Assembly: GCF_030936135.1 (NCBI RefSeq)
Contig: NC_082618.1
Location: 5,863,034 to 5,927,033 of the forward strand
Length of the DNA: 64,000 nucleotides
Reading direction: 5' to 3'
DNA from: Gavia stellata
Taxonomy: Eukaryota; Chordata; Aves; Gaviiformes; Gaviidae
The notes below the pieces were generated by a model. It was given only the letters and a program-made list of their open reading frames with translations, did no database searches and was not told where the DNA came from. Positions 21,854-33,965 of the stretch are shown here, piece after piece (within the stretch, counting starts at the first letter, position 1; each line of letters opens with the position of its first letter). Made by a program: the position numbers and the translations under genes.

Positions 21854-24174
21854 GTAAGTGTAATATTAAAGCATAGATAGGAATGTTTTAGTTTTATGGT
21901 TCTTTGATTAAGATGTGTTCAGGGTAATGTTTAATTTGCTGAGACATAAAAAGGTTTTGTTTGTGTTTTGTTTGAGCTCACTTCCTCCTCTCTGACACAG
22001 AACGTATCTTCTGTGGGTTGCACAGGAGGTCCTGGATGTTGTTTTTAGAGGACAGTTTTACGGCAGTGTAGGAACCTGTGGCAGTTTTCTGTTATTTCTA
22101 ACCTGATTATGGAATTGGTAAAGAACTTACAGGATTTACAAAATGCTTTTTTAGTTCTCCGTTTTATTAGTATGGTAAATAACAGGTGCATTATAAGTCA
22201 GCTTTTTTTGTGTGTTTACATTGTAGTGGGTTGTATTTCAAAACTTTGAAGTTCATATTTTAAAATAAATGATCATTGAGGCAGATACATGATTACATTA
22301 AACAAACAAACAAACAGAGTATTTATCCTTTGTCATTGTTTCCACTGTTACCTTATTTTTCCAGATCCTTGCATTTACCTACTGCCACCCATCAAATACT
22401 GTTATCTCATTAACACGTGTAGTGTTCACAGTGATGGGGAGGAGGATCTTGTATTCATTCTTTGCAAACATAACTGCTTTTGGTAGAACAATTTGGGCTA
22501 ATGAAACAAAACAATTTACTTTAGCTATTGTTTTCCATTATGGGCAATTCTCTGCTTGTGTGAATCCTGGTGCAGAGTTACCTGGCTGCAGCACTCTGTG
22601 GTTTGCATGTCTCCTCAGCTGGTAGCAACTGAACTTTTAATTAAAAGCTGATTGCCTTGACATTGTTGTTCATGGGTTAATGCTTAATTGCTCAAGTTTT
22701 TGCTGAATTGGATAAGTTTAAAAGCTGTCATTTAAATATTGTGTTTAATTGTAGGGTAGAAAAAGTAGGCTGACTTTCACTGAGGTTTAGTCATTCTCAT
22801 TGGCACCTACGTGTGATTGGGCTCTTAGGATTCAACTTAAAATGAGAGCCGAACACAATACTCTGCAGTGAGGGTACAAAGCACTAATATATATGAATTA
22901 TATTTTGGGGTTGGTGGTTACTAGTTGAGTTTATGACCAAAATCTGTTTTCTTTTCTCCAGGCCTTCAGTTTTCTCTTTATTGTGGTTGACTTCAGTATG
23001 GTTTTGTGTTGTGTTGTTCTGCGTTTTCTTAAATTGTGTAATTTTCACTTGTTGTAATGCAACTTTGTACCATGGTTTGTTGTTTATAACAACTTAGATT
23101 GTAAACTCTTCAATCAGGCTAGAGCGCGATTTGAATTGGATCTCCAGTGCTATATATAGAAGGGTTATTAAAACTCGTGCTTTAGACTTTGAACCAGCTT
23201 TTGCATGGTGGAAGGGTGTAAGGAAATTTTCACGCAATCATCTGCTGTGGTGTTCTTATATCTGCATGCATACCTCTGACTCAGCTAGATCTGCGTTGGA
23301 GGCAGGCTATAGAGCTAGACAGGCTGTGTGCCTGAGCCAGCACTGCACCTTAGTGTCCTCACGTCTAGCCAGGTAAAATGCTGTCCTCATCTAGTGCGTG
23401 TTGGTTTCGCTGTAATACATGGAGGAAAAATTGTGTTTAATTAGGTTTAGGGTATCTTCCCACCCCTTATAGGAAGAGTGCATTTCCATGTGTACGTACG
23501 ATATCTCAGAGCATCTCTTCTCTAAAGGCTTTGACCAGTCCTGAGAGATACAGAGCCTGATCCAAAGATACGACATTAGAAAGTATGTCGAACCAAGTAC
23601 TTGATACTTAATAAAACACTTTGCTGGCAGAAGGATAATGGAGATACAGATAATAGTGTGCATGTGTCCCTTTTTTGGACACAGCTGTGTGTGAACTGCT
23701 GCTGACCAGGGAAAGACGACCTATTAGTATATGGTAGTAAAAACTGAGGAAACTTGGTACTTCTCTGTAGTCTGAGCTCTGACTACAAGCATAGCATGGC
23801 TTTAAATTACCTGAATGTTGCTACCAGTCTGGTGTGGGCTAAATACTTGAGTATTGATTTGACTTCTCGGGGAAGTGTTACTGTCAGTGCTATGGTGAAG
23901 TCTGCGCTGAGCTGCTGTGATGACACTGCTGTTTATCTCCCTGCGCTTTCTGCTCTGCCCTTAAATGTACTCACGTGGTGCAAACGTTTCTCCAGCCCTC
24001 CCCTGATCGCCCGCTTCCATTGCGAAACCCCGGCCAGTCTCCTGCTCCCCAAAGTAACTCCAGTCATTGGTCTTGATAGTACCTATCTGCATCTCCCCAT
24101 ATCACGCTTGTTTTCCTCCGCCTCCCGGGGACGGTCATTACAAGAAGCCAGAAATTAGTACTTTCAACTTGCAC

Positions 24175-24310
24175 CAGCTGGCATTTGGGGAGCACAGAAC
24201 ACTTTGCAGGGATAAGTAAATGTAATCTCTGTTTCACAGGTGGGGAGAATTGCATCACCGCTGAATTGATGTCAGAAACAGAACTGGTCTGCATGCCAAG
24301 TCTTCTAACT
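24175..24310 (+). repeat. Probable MIR-type ancient SINE remnant
   Basis: The segment contains GAGCACAGAACACTTTGCA, then TAATCTCTGTTTCACAGGTG followed by GGGAGAATTGCATCAC and AGAACTGGTCTGCA. This order matches the MIR consensus (AGCACTTTACA, CCATTTTACAGATGGGGAAA, AGAGCTGGGATT). It is diverged. Confidence 0.4.
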
Positions 24311-27300
24311 ACCTGATGGTATGTCCCTCCAAAGTCGATTATTCAATCTTCAAAGAACATTGCAAGGTTGAAAAAATTACAATTTTCTTTAAGAAAGAGT
24401 ATGACTGTCAGATCAAAAATTCAAATTTTGTATTAGTTTCTCCCTTCTTCTCAGCCAGTTTCCTCAGAACTGAGAGATGGCTTATTCTAACCTCTGAAAG
24501 CCCTTTTTGGCTTTTTAAATTTATGTTCCCATAAGGGACTTTCTTTAAAAAAAATTGTTGCTTTCTGAGACACTATTTATTCTTCTCAGTGTCTGTAAAA
24601 TCAACAAACTCTTCACATTAATTGCTCTTGAGATTTTCACTTTACTCCAAAATATTAATTAGGCTTCTTTCTCAAAATGCCCTCTGGTTTCTCTGCCAAG
24701 TAGTCTTGGAATAGGAATTTCCACATTGTATTTCAGTGTAGACGAAAATATTAATTTAACATCAGCTTTTTTTTATGCTGCCACCTATTTATTTATATTC
24801 AGAAGGTTGTGGGATGTGCTTGTAAAAATACATTTAAGCAGCATATGCTTTGAATCTTTTAGTTTATCCACTAGACTGACTTTAAGAGAGATTTTTAAAC
24901 AGGCAAATTTTAAAATACCCTCTTTTGGGAGTAGCTTGTTGCATAGTAACCTCTACTGTAGAAGGATAGTTCCTTTGGGCATTGTATATTCTATATATAC
25001 TCATGGATAATTTCAAATTGCAATGTCACAAGCAGCATCATTGAATCAATGCCACTTACTGTGTGCATGAGCTTATATTGGTTTGGCTTGCTCCCCAAAT
25101 GAGTCAGAAACCATAATATTGCATCCCCTGGAAGTCCAGACTGAATGTGATGTGATGCCACTTTTTGTTGATGTCAAAATACCTTCCTCAGAAAAGCATT
25201 GCTACTGGTATCAGTGAATGACTTCCACAATTCATTCACCCAGCTACTTTGCGTTGTTAGAGTCAATCAGGTGAATCATTTCTCCAATGTTGTGTTTGAG
25301 GACATACTCCGCGAGGTTGCATCATGCATTGATAAATTTTCTACCATGAACATCTTGGTGCTTCTTAGGACTTTGCCTGAGCCACGGCTTTTTGGAAAAC
25401 TGCTGAGCAGTGGTGTTCCCGGGAAGGGAGGGTCGGTGAGTGGCAAGTTAATACTCTGCTGTATTATGGCGTTAGAATAATCACAGCTGGGCTGGAACTG
25501 CAACTGGTACTGCTGCTCTGTTGCGGTGAGGAATCACTTCTCTATAGGATTGCCTTTGAATTTGTTCTATACATATCTTAAAATGGAGCTTTTATTCATC
25601 TGGTGGAATAGGTTTCTTTATAATACTTGGATTTAATAATTTGGAGGACAAACAGGCCCATGGTTTCCTGAACAGGTTTTAAAAATGACACATTAATTGT
25701 TAAAAGAAGGGAAATGTTTCTCTGTTTAGATTAACAAAATAACTTACTGAATCCTTGAACCTCTTCCTATATATGCCCTGTATTCTGGGCTAGCAGCAGA
25801 GACGGATAAAATGTCAAGCTTGATGGATTGTTGGAGCTGGTTTTTGGTAGTTAAACAATAATGAAACTGTTATATGCTCACAGGGAAACACTGCTCTCTG
25901 TGTGCGGACTTTGTCCTGGAGAAAGTTTCAATTGTTCCAAAGAAGGGCGATTTCTAAAATGCAGCTTCTGTGGCTAGTCGCACAGCTGTCTAAATGACTG
26001 CCTGTCTTGAGGCCATTACACAAGCATCACAAAATAGTTTGGAAACAGTTTATTTTTCAGATTCCAAATAAAGTGTAGATTTCAAAGTCCCTTTTGACTG
26101 TATAATCAAAAAAGTAGAAATTGAAGCTGGTGTTTATATAGAGACTGATTTATGCTCTCGGAGCTCAGAACGCAGGTTTCTTCCAGTCAGAGGCTGATGT
26201 TCACATAATTCATACCTTATGTTTCTGGGATTGAAAGGTTTATCAGTTGTTGCATGTGATTATGTATTTCCTTGTCGGCTTAGTCAAATCTAGTCTGTCA
26301 CTGTGCATCTTTTTGTGCAAAGGGCTCTTGGGTAATAGGAGTACGATCTTGTCTCTTATGCAGAAGAGAAGCAAGAGGGAGTTGATGCAGGTATTTAATA
26401 AATATAAAGCCCCAAACCTCAGCCTTGTTTTTTGACAAGCTTCTTGTTCTTTCTATTCCTGTTGTTATTTATACCTCTTGTTACTTGCTTCTCTGACTTG
26501 AAGACAGATTTTGTAATGGAAATAACTAAATCAAGAATGTAATTCTGAGTGAAGTAAGCAATTCCTGAAAAGAATTGGAATATGTTGTTTAGCTTGCTGC
26601 TGGAGGTTCAGAAGTGAATTGCAATGCCTACAAAATGTGCATAGAGAATGCAGCTGGAATTCAAAGCACCAGTAAATGACTACTTGTATATAGCAAAGTA
26701 ATGTGCTTAAAAACAAAGTGCTTGCAGCATTACTTTTTATCTGCCATGACTGCCTTCGGAGACATCTTAAATCTGCAAATAGCTTTATCTGATAGTCATG
26801 ACTGGTGCTGATACCATCTCTGAACTCTTCTGTGGGTGAAAACCTATTTAAATATTTTCAAAAGATGTATATTTTAGAGATAATAAATAGCATGTTTAAT
26901 ACAGTTTTACCATTTTAGTCTGTTCACCTTTTGTTGCGTTAAATGCCATTTGTATCACGTTTTCAAACGACGTGTTCAACTGCATATAATGAAGTCTTTT
27001 CATACAACAGAACGTAGGCCAAACCCAAGCCTAATTCATGAAAGGCTTTACTTTGTCTAAGTGAAGTAAGATGATCGTTCTTGGAATGAGTCCTGTCTCT
27101 TCGTCAGTGTTTTCCAAGCGGTGTTCTGCTCAAAATCTAAGTAACTTGGTAAGATATTGTTATGGAGGCCTAAGCTTGTTTTTTTACTTCTGGATGTGGC
27201 TCTTAATATGAGCTAAGGCTTTTATTGCTCTGCCTGGAATAACAGATGCAAGCTTGAAATTAAATCTGTAATAGGTGGTAGTATTTCCTAAAAATTCCCC

Positions 27301-28014
27301 TAATAAAAACAAATGAGAAGAAAAGGATATAAACTGTTACTGTCTACTGTATACTTGACTGATCAGCTTTAATCCTTGATTATGGAGGAAACAGTCTAAA
27401 AATATTTATCGAACCTTCTGAGCTTTGAAATAAAAAGGAATTTTTACAACATCCACAAAATATTTGAAATCTAAAATCCTAGATGTTCTTCTAAACAGCA
27501 ATTTGATAGCATGCTGCCTCCTTCAGACGTTATTCTTAAGTACCAAGAATGTCTGCCTTTTTTTTTTTGACAAGGCCACATTTGTGACACTCTTGTTTTT
27601 AAGTTAAAATGCTCCATTAAGTAAAAACAAACTTCTTGAGCAATATTTTATTATGCGTGTTGCCATAATTTTCACTGAACTGGTAAAGAGTTAAAACAAA
27701 CAAACGAACCCTAACAAAAAAGACCAAAAAACTAACTGGACTTGCATTGTCTTTTGCACTTGTGTGAAGCATAAAGTTGGCCTGAAAATCATCTTGTCTT
27801 GTCCTTTTTTTATATTTATGTGTTTTGTTCAAATGTTAAATTGTTAGGATGCTCTGCAAAAGTGCAGGGAGGTCATTCACTATAAGCGTTTCTCCCCAGA
27901 AGTGCCTTACCTTAGTGAGCTGTGACAGTTCTCTGACAGTATTTAACTCCATTATGAATACAGTACTGCTGTGAAGAAATTAAATATTAACTTGATTCCA
28001 GTCCCTGATGAGGT

Positions 28015-28125
28015 ATTATCTGTGTTTTACGTATAGAAAACTGGGGCACAGAGAACTGAAGTGGCCCAGGTGCACAGAGTGTCTATAACAGAGCTAGAAA
28101 CTGAAACCAAAAATCCTCAGCCCCG
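28015..28125 (+). repeat. MIR-type SINE remnant
   Basis: GTTTTACGTATAGAAAACTG, then GGGCACAGAGAACTGAAGTG, then GCCCAGGTGCACAGAG and AACAGAGCTAGAAACTGAAA follow the MIR core and 3' part in order (TTTTACAGATGAGGAAACTG, AGGCACAGAGAGGTTAAGTG, CCCAAGGTCACACAG, CAGAGCTGGGATTTGAACC). Confidence 0.6.
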
Positions 28126-29819
28126 ATTGTCCCATACTGATTCATCCCATTACTAATCTGAAAGTAATTACCCAATGGTATTTGTTGAACTTCAGGTCTT
28201 TTTTAAAAATAGGAATAAGTGGTATGTGATTTTGTGTGTGTAATCATAAATGGAGCGGTTTCTGGTGAACTACTGAACTGAGAAAAGTAGAACTCAAAAT
28301 GGAAGAAAGTTCATGTTGATGGTATCAGGTTATTGGTGGAAAAGATTGTGTCGCAGGGAGCTTCTTAGCAGCAGAAGTCACGTCTGCCAGGGCTGAAATG
28401 CCAGATAAGTTGTTATTTGTTTGGGATCTGAGAACAGAAGTGAAGATGTTTTGAGGTTTTATGTAAAAAATAAGTGTTCTTTGTTGTTAAAGGGCTGTGT
28501 ACAAGATAGCACACTATCTGTTCCCAACTTCCATGGTAGTTGGTATGGGTTTTTTTCTTAATGCTCCAATGCCAGGATTTAGTCCAATAGGAAAATCTTG
28601 TCTGTCATTTTACAAAGCAAACAAACCCAGAATGGAAAAAAGTGCTACTCCCCGTTACAGAGACGCAAAATGAAAATGTGATGATGCCTGTGTACGGCAA
28701 AGGTTGAGGAAAAAAAACCCAACAAACCCAAGGCAAATTAAAAAAACAAAATTAAATAGATTTATTGGTTTATAAAGCCCAGTGATTTCTGGAGCACTGA
28801 CTCATGATGTCTGAATGCTTGGGCTTGCCAAAAGCTGGGAGCTGAAATCTGACCCTAGTCTGCTTGTCGGCTTGGGCCATATATGGGAAATTTCCTCTTC
28901 ATGACAAAGGTAGGGAATCCAGAAGATGCAGTTTGAAGTTTGAAGTTTTCATCACCTAGTATCCTCTCAGGCTTTTTTATAAATATATTTTATACAGTAG
29001 GATCCAATGATGATTTCATGTTCAGCAATCCTGACTTTCTGCTTTGATAACATAAATTGCAGTAGTTTTAGGTGAGCTGTGGTTTTGAACAATGCTCTGT
29101 TCTACCTCTGTTGGTAGTTCACACAGGGCTTGAAATGCTTGACACAGAATTTTAATGTTCTGCCATAATATATGTATAGAGATGTGACAATAAAGGAAAT
29201 TTACCTTTTTTTGGGGGGGTCATGGCTTTAGTTCCAAGAGACAAATGTTTACTTGTATGGTTTGTACTGATAATGTAGGTAAGCTCCTGCGTCATCTCTT
29301 GCAGAATCTTCTAGGGATGTTACCCTTCAACTCCGTAACCAAAATTATGGGGTGAGATGGCTGTTGGGTTTTTTCACATTTCAGTTTGAATAAAGCCCAG
29401 ATTTCAGTCTGCATTGTTTTGGGGTTACTAGTCCTTGACGTTCTGTAGAGATTGAGGCTGGAAGAAGAGGAGAGGCATGGCAAGTGAACAAGGGCAGTGG
29501 TAAAGGAACCCATTTAGAATCTTTCAGCCCTAGAAACAAGTACTGTATAGATGGTTGGAAATGGACTTTTTCACAACATCTGTCCCATGAATGTTACAAG
29601 TAGTTCATGCTAGTCCTGCTGACGGACACTGGATGGTAAGGCTTGAACTTTCCCTTGGTTTTCAAGCTCTTATCCAGGGCTGCATGCAAGCAATTTTGAA
29701 TTTCAAACTTTTCAGTGCTAAATGGAGATTGGCTCAAAAATGATAGTTAATATTTATGGAAATGCTTTAACAGTGCAACTTCAAAGTCTCTCTCAAACTT
29801 TCACCTGTACTAACTGATC

Positions 29820-29975
29820 TCAAATGAAGGTGGGGTATTCTTCCTCATCCACAGGTGAGGTGACTAAGCCATAAATAAACTGACTTTTTTATTCCAGTAT
29901 CTTTTGTTGTCTCAGTAACAAAACTAGTATTCAGGTTTGTTGCTTTTCAGTGCTGTATTCAATACCCTGGACCTT
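29820..29975 (+). repeat. Possible MIR-type SINE remnant
   Basis: CCTCATCCACAGGTGAGGTG then GACTAAGCCATAAAT, GTCTCAGTAACAAAACTAG and CAGTGCTGTATTCAATACCC resemble diverged MIR-family core and tail blocks. The match is weaker than at 28015. Confidence 0.35.
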
Positions 29976-30469
29976 TCTTTAACTGCTGACAAACTCATAA
30001 GCATTTCTGCAGTCTGGGAGAGCAGAGCTTTCCACACCGTTTCAGATGTGACGTATGTGCTGGTCTTTGTACATGTCTACTGAAGGAGATGATACGCAGT
30101 TGCATTTTATTCTATTTCAGCACCTAGTTTGGATTTGAATTCAGATTAATTTGGAATAGGCATAGCTACGAAATGAGTCTGCAGTGTTTGTACTTGTTAT
30201 GATGTGCCTCAATTATATACATTCAGATCTTTTTCAGTCTAGCCAAATAAAAACGATCTTTTTTCAGGCTACAGTTAAATAGGTTAGAGGTTGCCTACCA
30301 GTCTGCACAGATCTTTGTTGCGTGCCATTTTACTGCACGTGCACTTTTCCACATGTATGAATTCCATGGGGTTTAGGCTGATTTTCTGCTTACAGCTCCT
30401 GAAATAAGACGGGGGGAGGAGTAGGCTTTGTGTCTGAGGAATTTTGAGGCTATCTTTTGATTTCGGGGC

Positions 30470-30484
30470 GGGGGGGGGGGGGGG
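30470..30484 (+). repeat. Poly-G run (15 G)
   Basis: Fifteen uninterrupted G follow GGGGC inside RFFL intron 1. The run could form a G-quadruplex and is prone to length error. Confidence 0.9.
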
Positions 30485-33399
30485 AGATTTAGAAGTTTAT
30501 TGTTTAAAAATAAACCCGAAGCTTGGCATGAGAAGTAATTTATGGGATTTCCAACTGGTGGTGTAGCTTATCAGCAAACACTCTCAATTCTGGGTGTCTG
30601 AGAGACAGCGATAGCACAGAGTCTTAGAGCACTACTGCCAACTGCAATCCCAATTTCAGACAAACTTAACGTAATTCTGACTGATACTGTACCACCTCCA
30701 ACCCAAGCTCAGCTGTTGGATGAAGAACACTGCAAGACTTAAGATTGTACTTGTAACTGTCTCTATTTTGGGAACAGCTGCTTTAGAGTACTTTGTCTCT
30801 CTGAATCCTTGTACACCAGGTGGGATAGGGAGTTTCTGTGCATGTTGCTGCAATTTGTGATGAGATGCCTCCTGTTTTCTGTGTCCCTACCCTGCCTCTG
30901 CAGACTGGGGGTAAGGGTTTTTATAAGTTTGAGGAGCTGTGTCTGAGATAATGCCTCCTTTCTCTCCTCTGTTCGACTGCCCCCATATGCTTGTGCTTCA
31001 TTCCAAAGATGAACTGTTGATGAATATGTAATTTATCCACTCAGAGAGAAACCTCTTGTCACAATGAAACAAGATGTGCAGCAGTCATCCATCATAGGCC
31101 TCTTGGGCCAAGGATTTCAATGGAAATACCTTGATCTCTTTTTATCTGAAGTGGGAACTCTAGTGATATGATGAAAATACAAATTGACATCCTTTCTCCT
31201 CCCCTTTTCTCTCCAGCTCCCTGCATTCCCCCCATTTAGGAGAAGAGTATCATTAAAGCCATCCAACAGTGGTTACCTTCTTCCATAGTGAAAGCTGAGG
31301 TGATTCAAAGCTGTTCCCCTGATGTCCCTGGTTAAATTGTGGGATTGCTCCTCCTTGTTTGTAATATCTGAATGCTAAAGTCATTTAGTTCCTAGCAGTC
31401 TTTTGCAGCACAGCAGAAACTTGGTTTGAGCAACTTTCTATTCCGGGCAATGTAAAATTTGCAAAGAGAGCAAGGTATTTGTAGCGTTACAAGGAGGAAG
31501 ACTCCCTGAAAAGCTTAAGTTGTGCCTTTGGAGACCATTTCTGGCTTTCAGGTGGGCACAAATCCAGCTAACCACCCCCAGCTGTTGCTGCGTGGCTGTC
31601 ATGGAAGAATGCTCTAGGGGGTTTTGAGGTGAAGTTTGGAGAGTCTGGAATGAGGACCTCCCTTGGATAGAGCTGGTTAAGGAAGCTACACAGTTAGGTA
31701 AATTTTCAGGTTTTCATTTAGCAATCTATTGCTACATGTTGCAATTACAATTTTAGCAGCTACCCACTGCTTGAAAAAAAACAGCTGGCTGAAACTAAAT
31801 CCAGGGAAGACTTGTGATGATGTGGATGAGCAGAGAAAAAAAATTCAGAGCGCAAGGCAGCATCGACCGTTTTCCCCATAATGAAAAGGACCGATTGAAA
31901 TGGTACATGATAGTCTAGGATTGTTGGGCTGCTCATTGCTAAAGTTTTGACAGAGAGCTTCCACTTTCACTGCCACTTTTGTGGGGGGGACAAAGGATAG
32001 AGACACACGTAAACCCACCAGGATGCTAGGAGGGTGGGAATAGTAATAAACCAGAATACTCTGGAATCTTACTTCTCCAGGGTTTGTTTTCTTCTCCTTC
32101 TGACTTTGTTCATGCTATGTATTACAGCTGACTTAATTTTGTCAAGCTGATGAATAACATACTAGTGTGAAAGAGTGCACTGGGTTTTTTAATTGTTTTT
32201 CAGTGTAGCAGGAGAGTGGAAGGGAGACAGTGTATCTGGGGTCACAGCATATTACTTGGGAAGAGCTAGGGGACTAAGGAATTCAGATAGATGGCATAAA
32301 ATAAATAATTTCTAAAACTAGTCACATGATTTCATTAATCACTTTTGTTTTGTGTTAACTTGCTGGAAGAATATCACTGACTTGCAAAGGAAAAAGGCTG
32401 TTGCTGAATTTCCATCTTGGCAGATGTCTAGAGACCTACTTACAGTTAATAGCAAGAAGAACTTTTTAGCTAAGTATTTTTCAATATATAAAGTGCAATT
32501 TTGGGTCAAAATAAACAGTTTATATTGAAATAATACACACCCCAGGTACCCAGTTCCTTTTAAAACAAAACAAGATTTCCAAGCTTCTCATGTTAAAGTT
32601 GGGAAAAATCATTTGGTTTTACTTGTGCTACAGAGGAGAGAGAAAGTGGGCGAGTGTTGAGTTTGCAATTCAGGTGCAAGGCTGGGAGTCAAGTGAGAGG
32701 GTGTCTGTTTCTGCCTTTGGAATTAGCTTCCCATGCAATGCTCTATAAATCACAGAGCTTTCCAAAACCATTTTCTCAATTTTAAAATAAAAACTGCAGC
32801 TCTTTTGTTTCAAAGAAGTGCTTGAAGCTTAGATCCTTTGTGCTTGTAACAGCATTGGGGGGATTTGCTGATGGGCAAAGGCGCTTTTACTGAAGATCTG
32901 CCTGTAAATTTAACAAACAGAACATCCAGTGTTGCTGAGAGTAAGCTTGCAAATTACTTGTAACACAAAATGCTGATAAACACTGATAAAGCTGCAAAAT
33001 GTGCTTAGATTACCCACTGTATTTTTTTCATGTGTTTGAGAACTTTAATTCTTAATTCTCCTCTTTTTTAAGCAAATTTTCTAAGGGCTTACCTTGCAAA
33101 TGATTTACTCCACTGTAAACCAGGTTATAGCAGTATAAAAGGGTCTTTGTCTGCATGATGGTTTCCTCTATATCATGTATCTAGGAAGTTACTGCGGTAC
33201 TTCCCTTGGAATCAGCAATAATTTAAGGCGATAGCATTTCAGTGAAGTTGTGTGTGGCTGTCTCTGGGCTGAACAGCTGTGGCCCCGTTCCAGCTTTTTC
33301 CTGCGCTGCTTTGCGCCCTGCCCCAACGGGCTACGCTGTTTGCTTTCTGCTCTGTGGTAAATGGATGTCACTTCCTTGATTAAAATGCTGGTGGGCAGC

Positions 33400-33965
33400 C
33401 AAATTCTCTTCCTTTGGGCTCACACGCTCGGAGAAGCAGCGCACCTAGTAAGCGCACACGCTGTTGAATCCAGTTGTGTGCGCCACGCTCCTTAATCTGG
33501 CTCCTGGCTGGACGCGTTGGGATGTGCTGTGTCTCCTGCCTTCTGAGATGCCTGGCGTCCACACGTAAGGGTTTCTGAAGGTGTCTCCGAGGTGGAGAAA
33601 CACAGATGCAGCTGTGTCATGCTGTATTAAAGGAGGTCTGAAGATGGATTACCAGAAGGCACAAGCTGAACTACCAGCCGTGTACTGTCCATATCCGACG
33701 GGGAAGGTCTAGACAGCGTACGAGCGTGGGGTGCCAGTATCAGCCTGCTCTGTCCATCGAAAGCAGCCAGTGGATGTGAGTATGCAGATGCTGTTCTAGT
33801 GCAACTGCTAGCCCTGATGTGCCCAACGGTGTAGGCACTCTTGGATGCACAGAAGCCTGACCAAGGCGCCACAGAAACCAACCTGGACACCCAGTTCTGA
33901 CTATGCTCGGCGCAGATTGACCTGAATGCTCTGTCCTCTGCCTTTGTAGCTGGCCCGTTTCTCAC
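33400..33965. other. CpG-rich patch inside RFFL intron 1
   Basis: About two dozen CpGs fall in ~560 bp, against a CpG-poor AT-rich background. A 112-codon minus-strand frame (33627-33965) follows an acceptor-like TTTTTCAG, but it shows no domain. It may be an enhancer, a minor promoter or a decayed insertion. Confidence 0.4.

Noticed and set aside
25199-25480. 93-codon plus-strand frame in RFFL intron 1
   Set aside because: There is no convincing acceptor/donor pair matching the frame and no protein similarity I can recognise.
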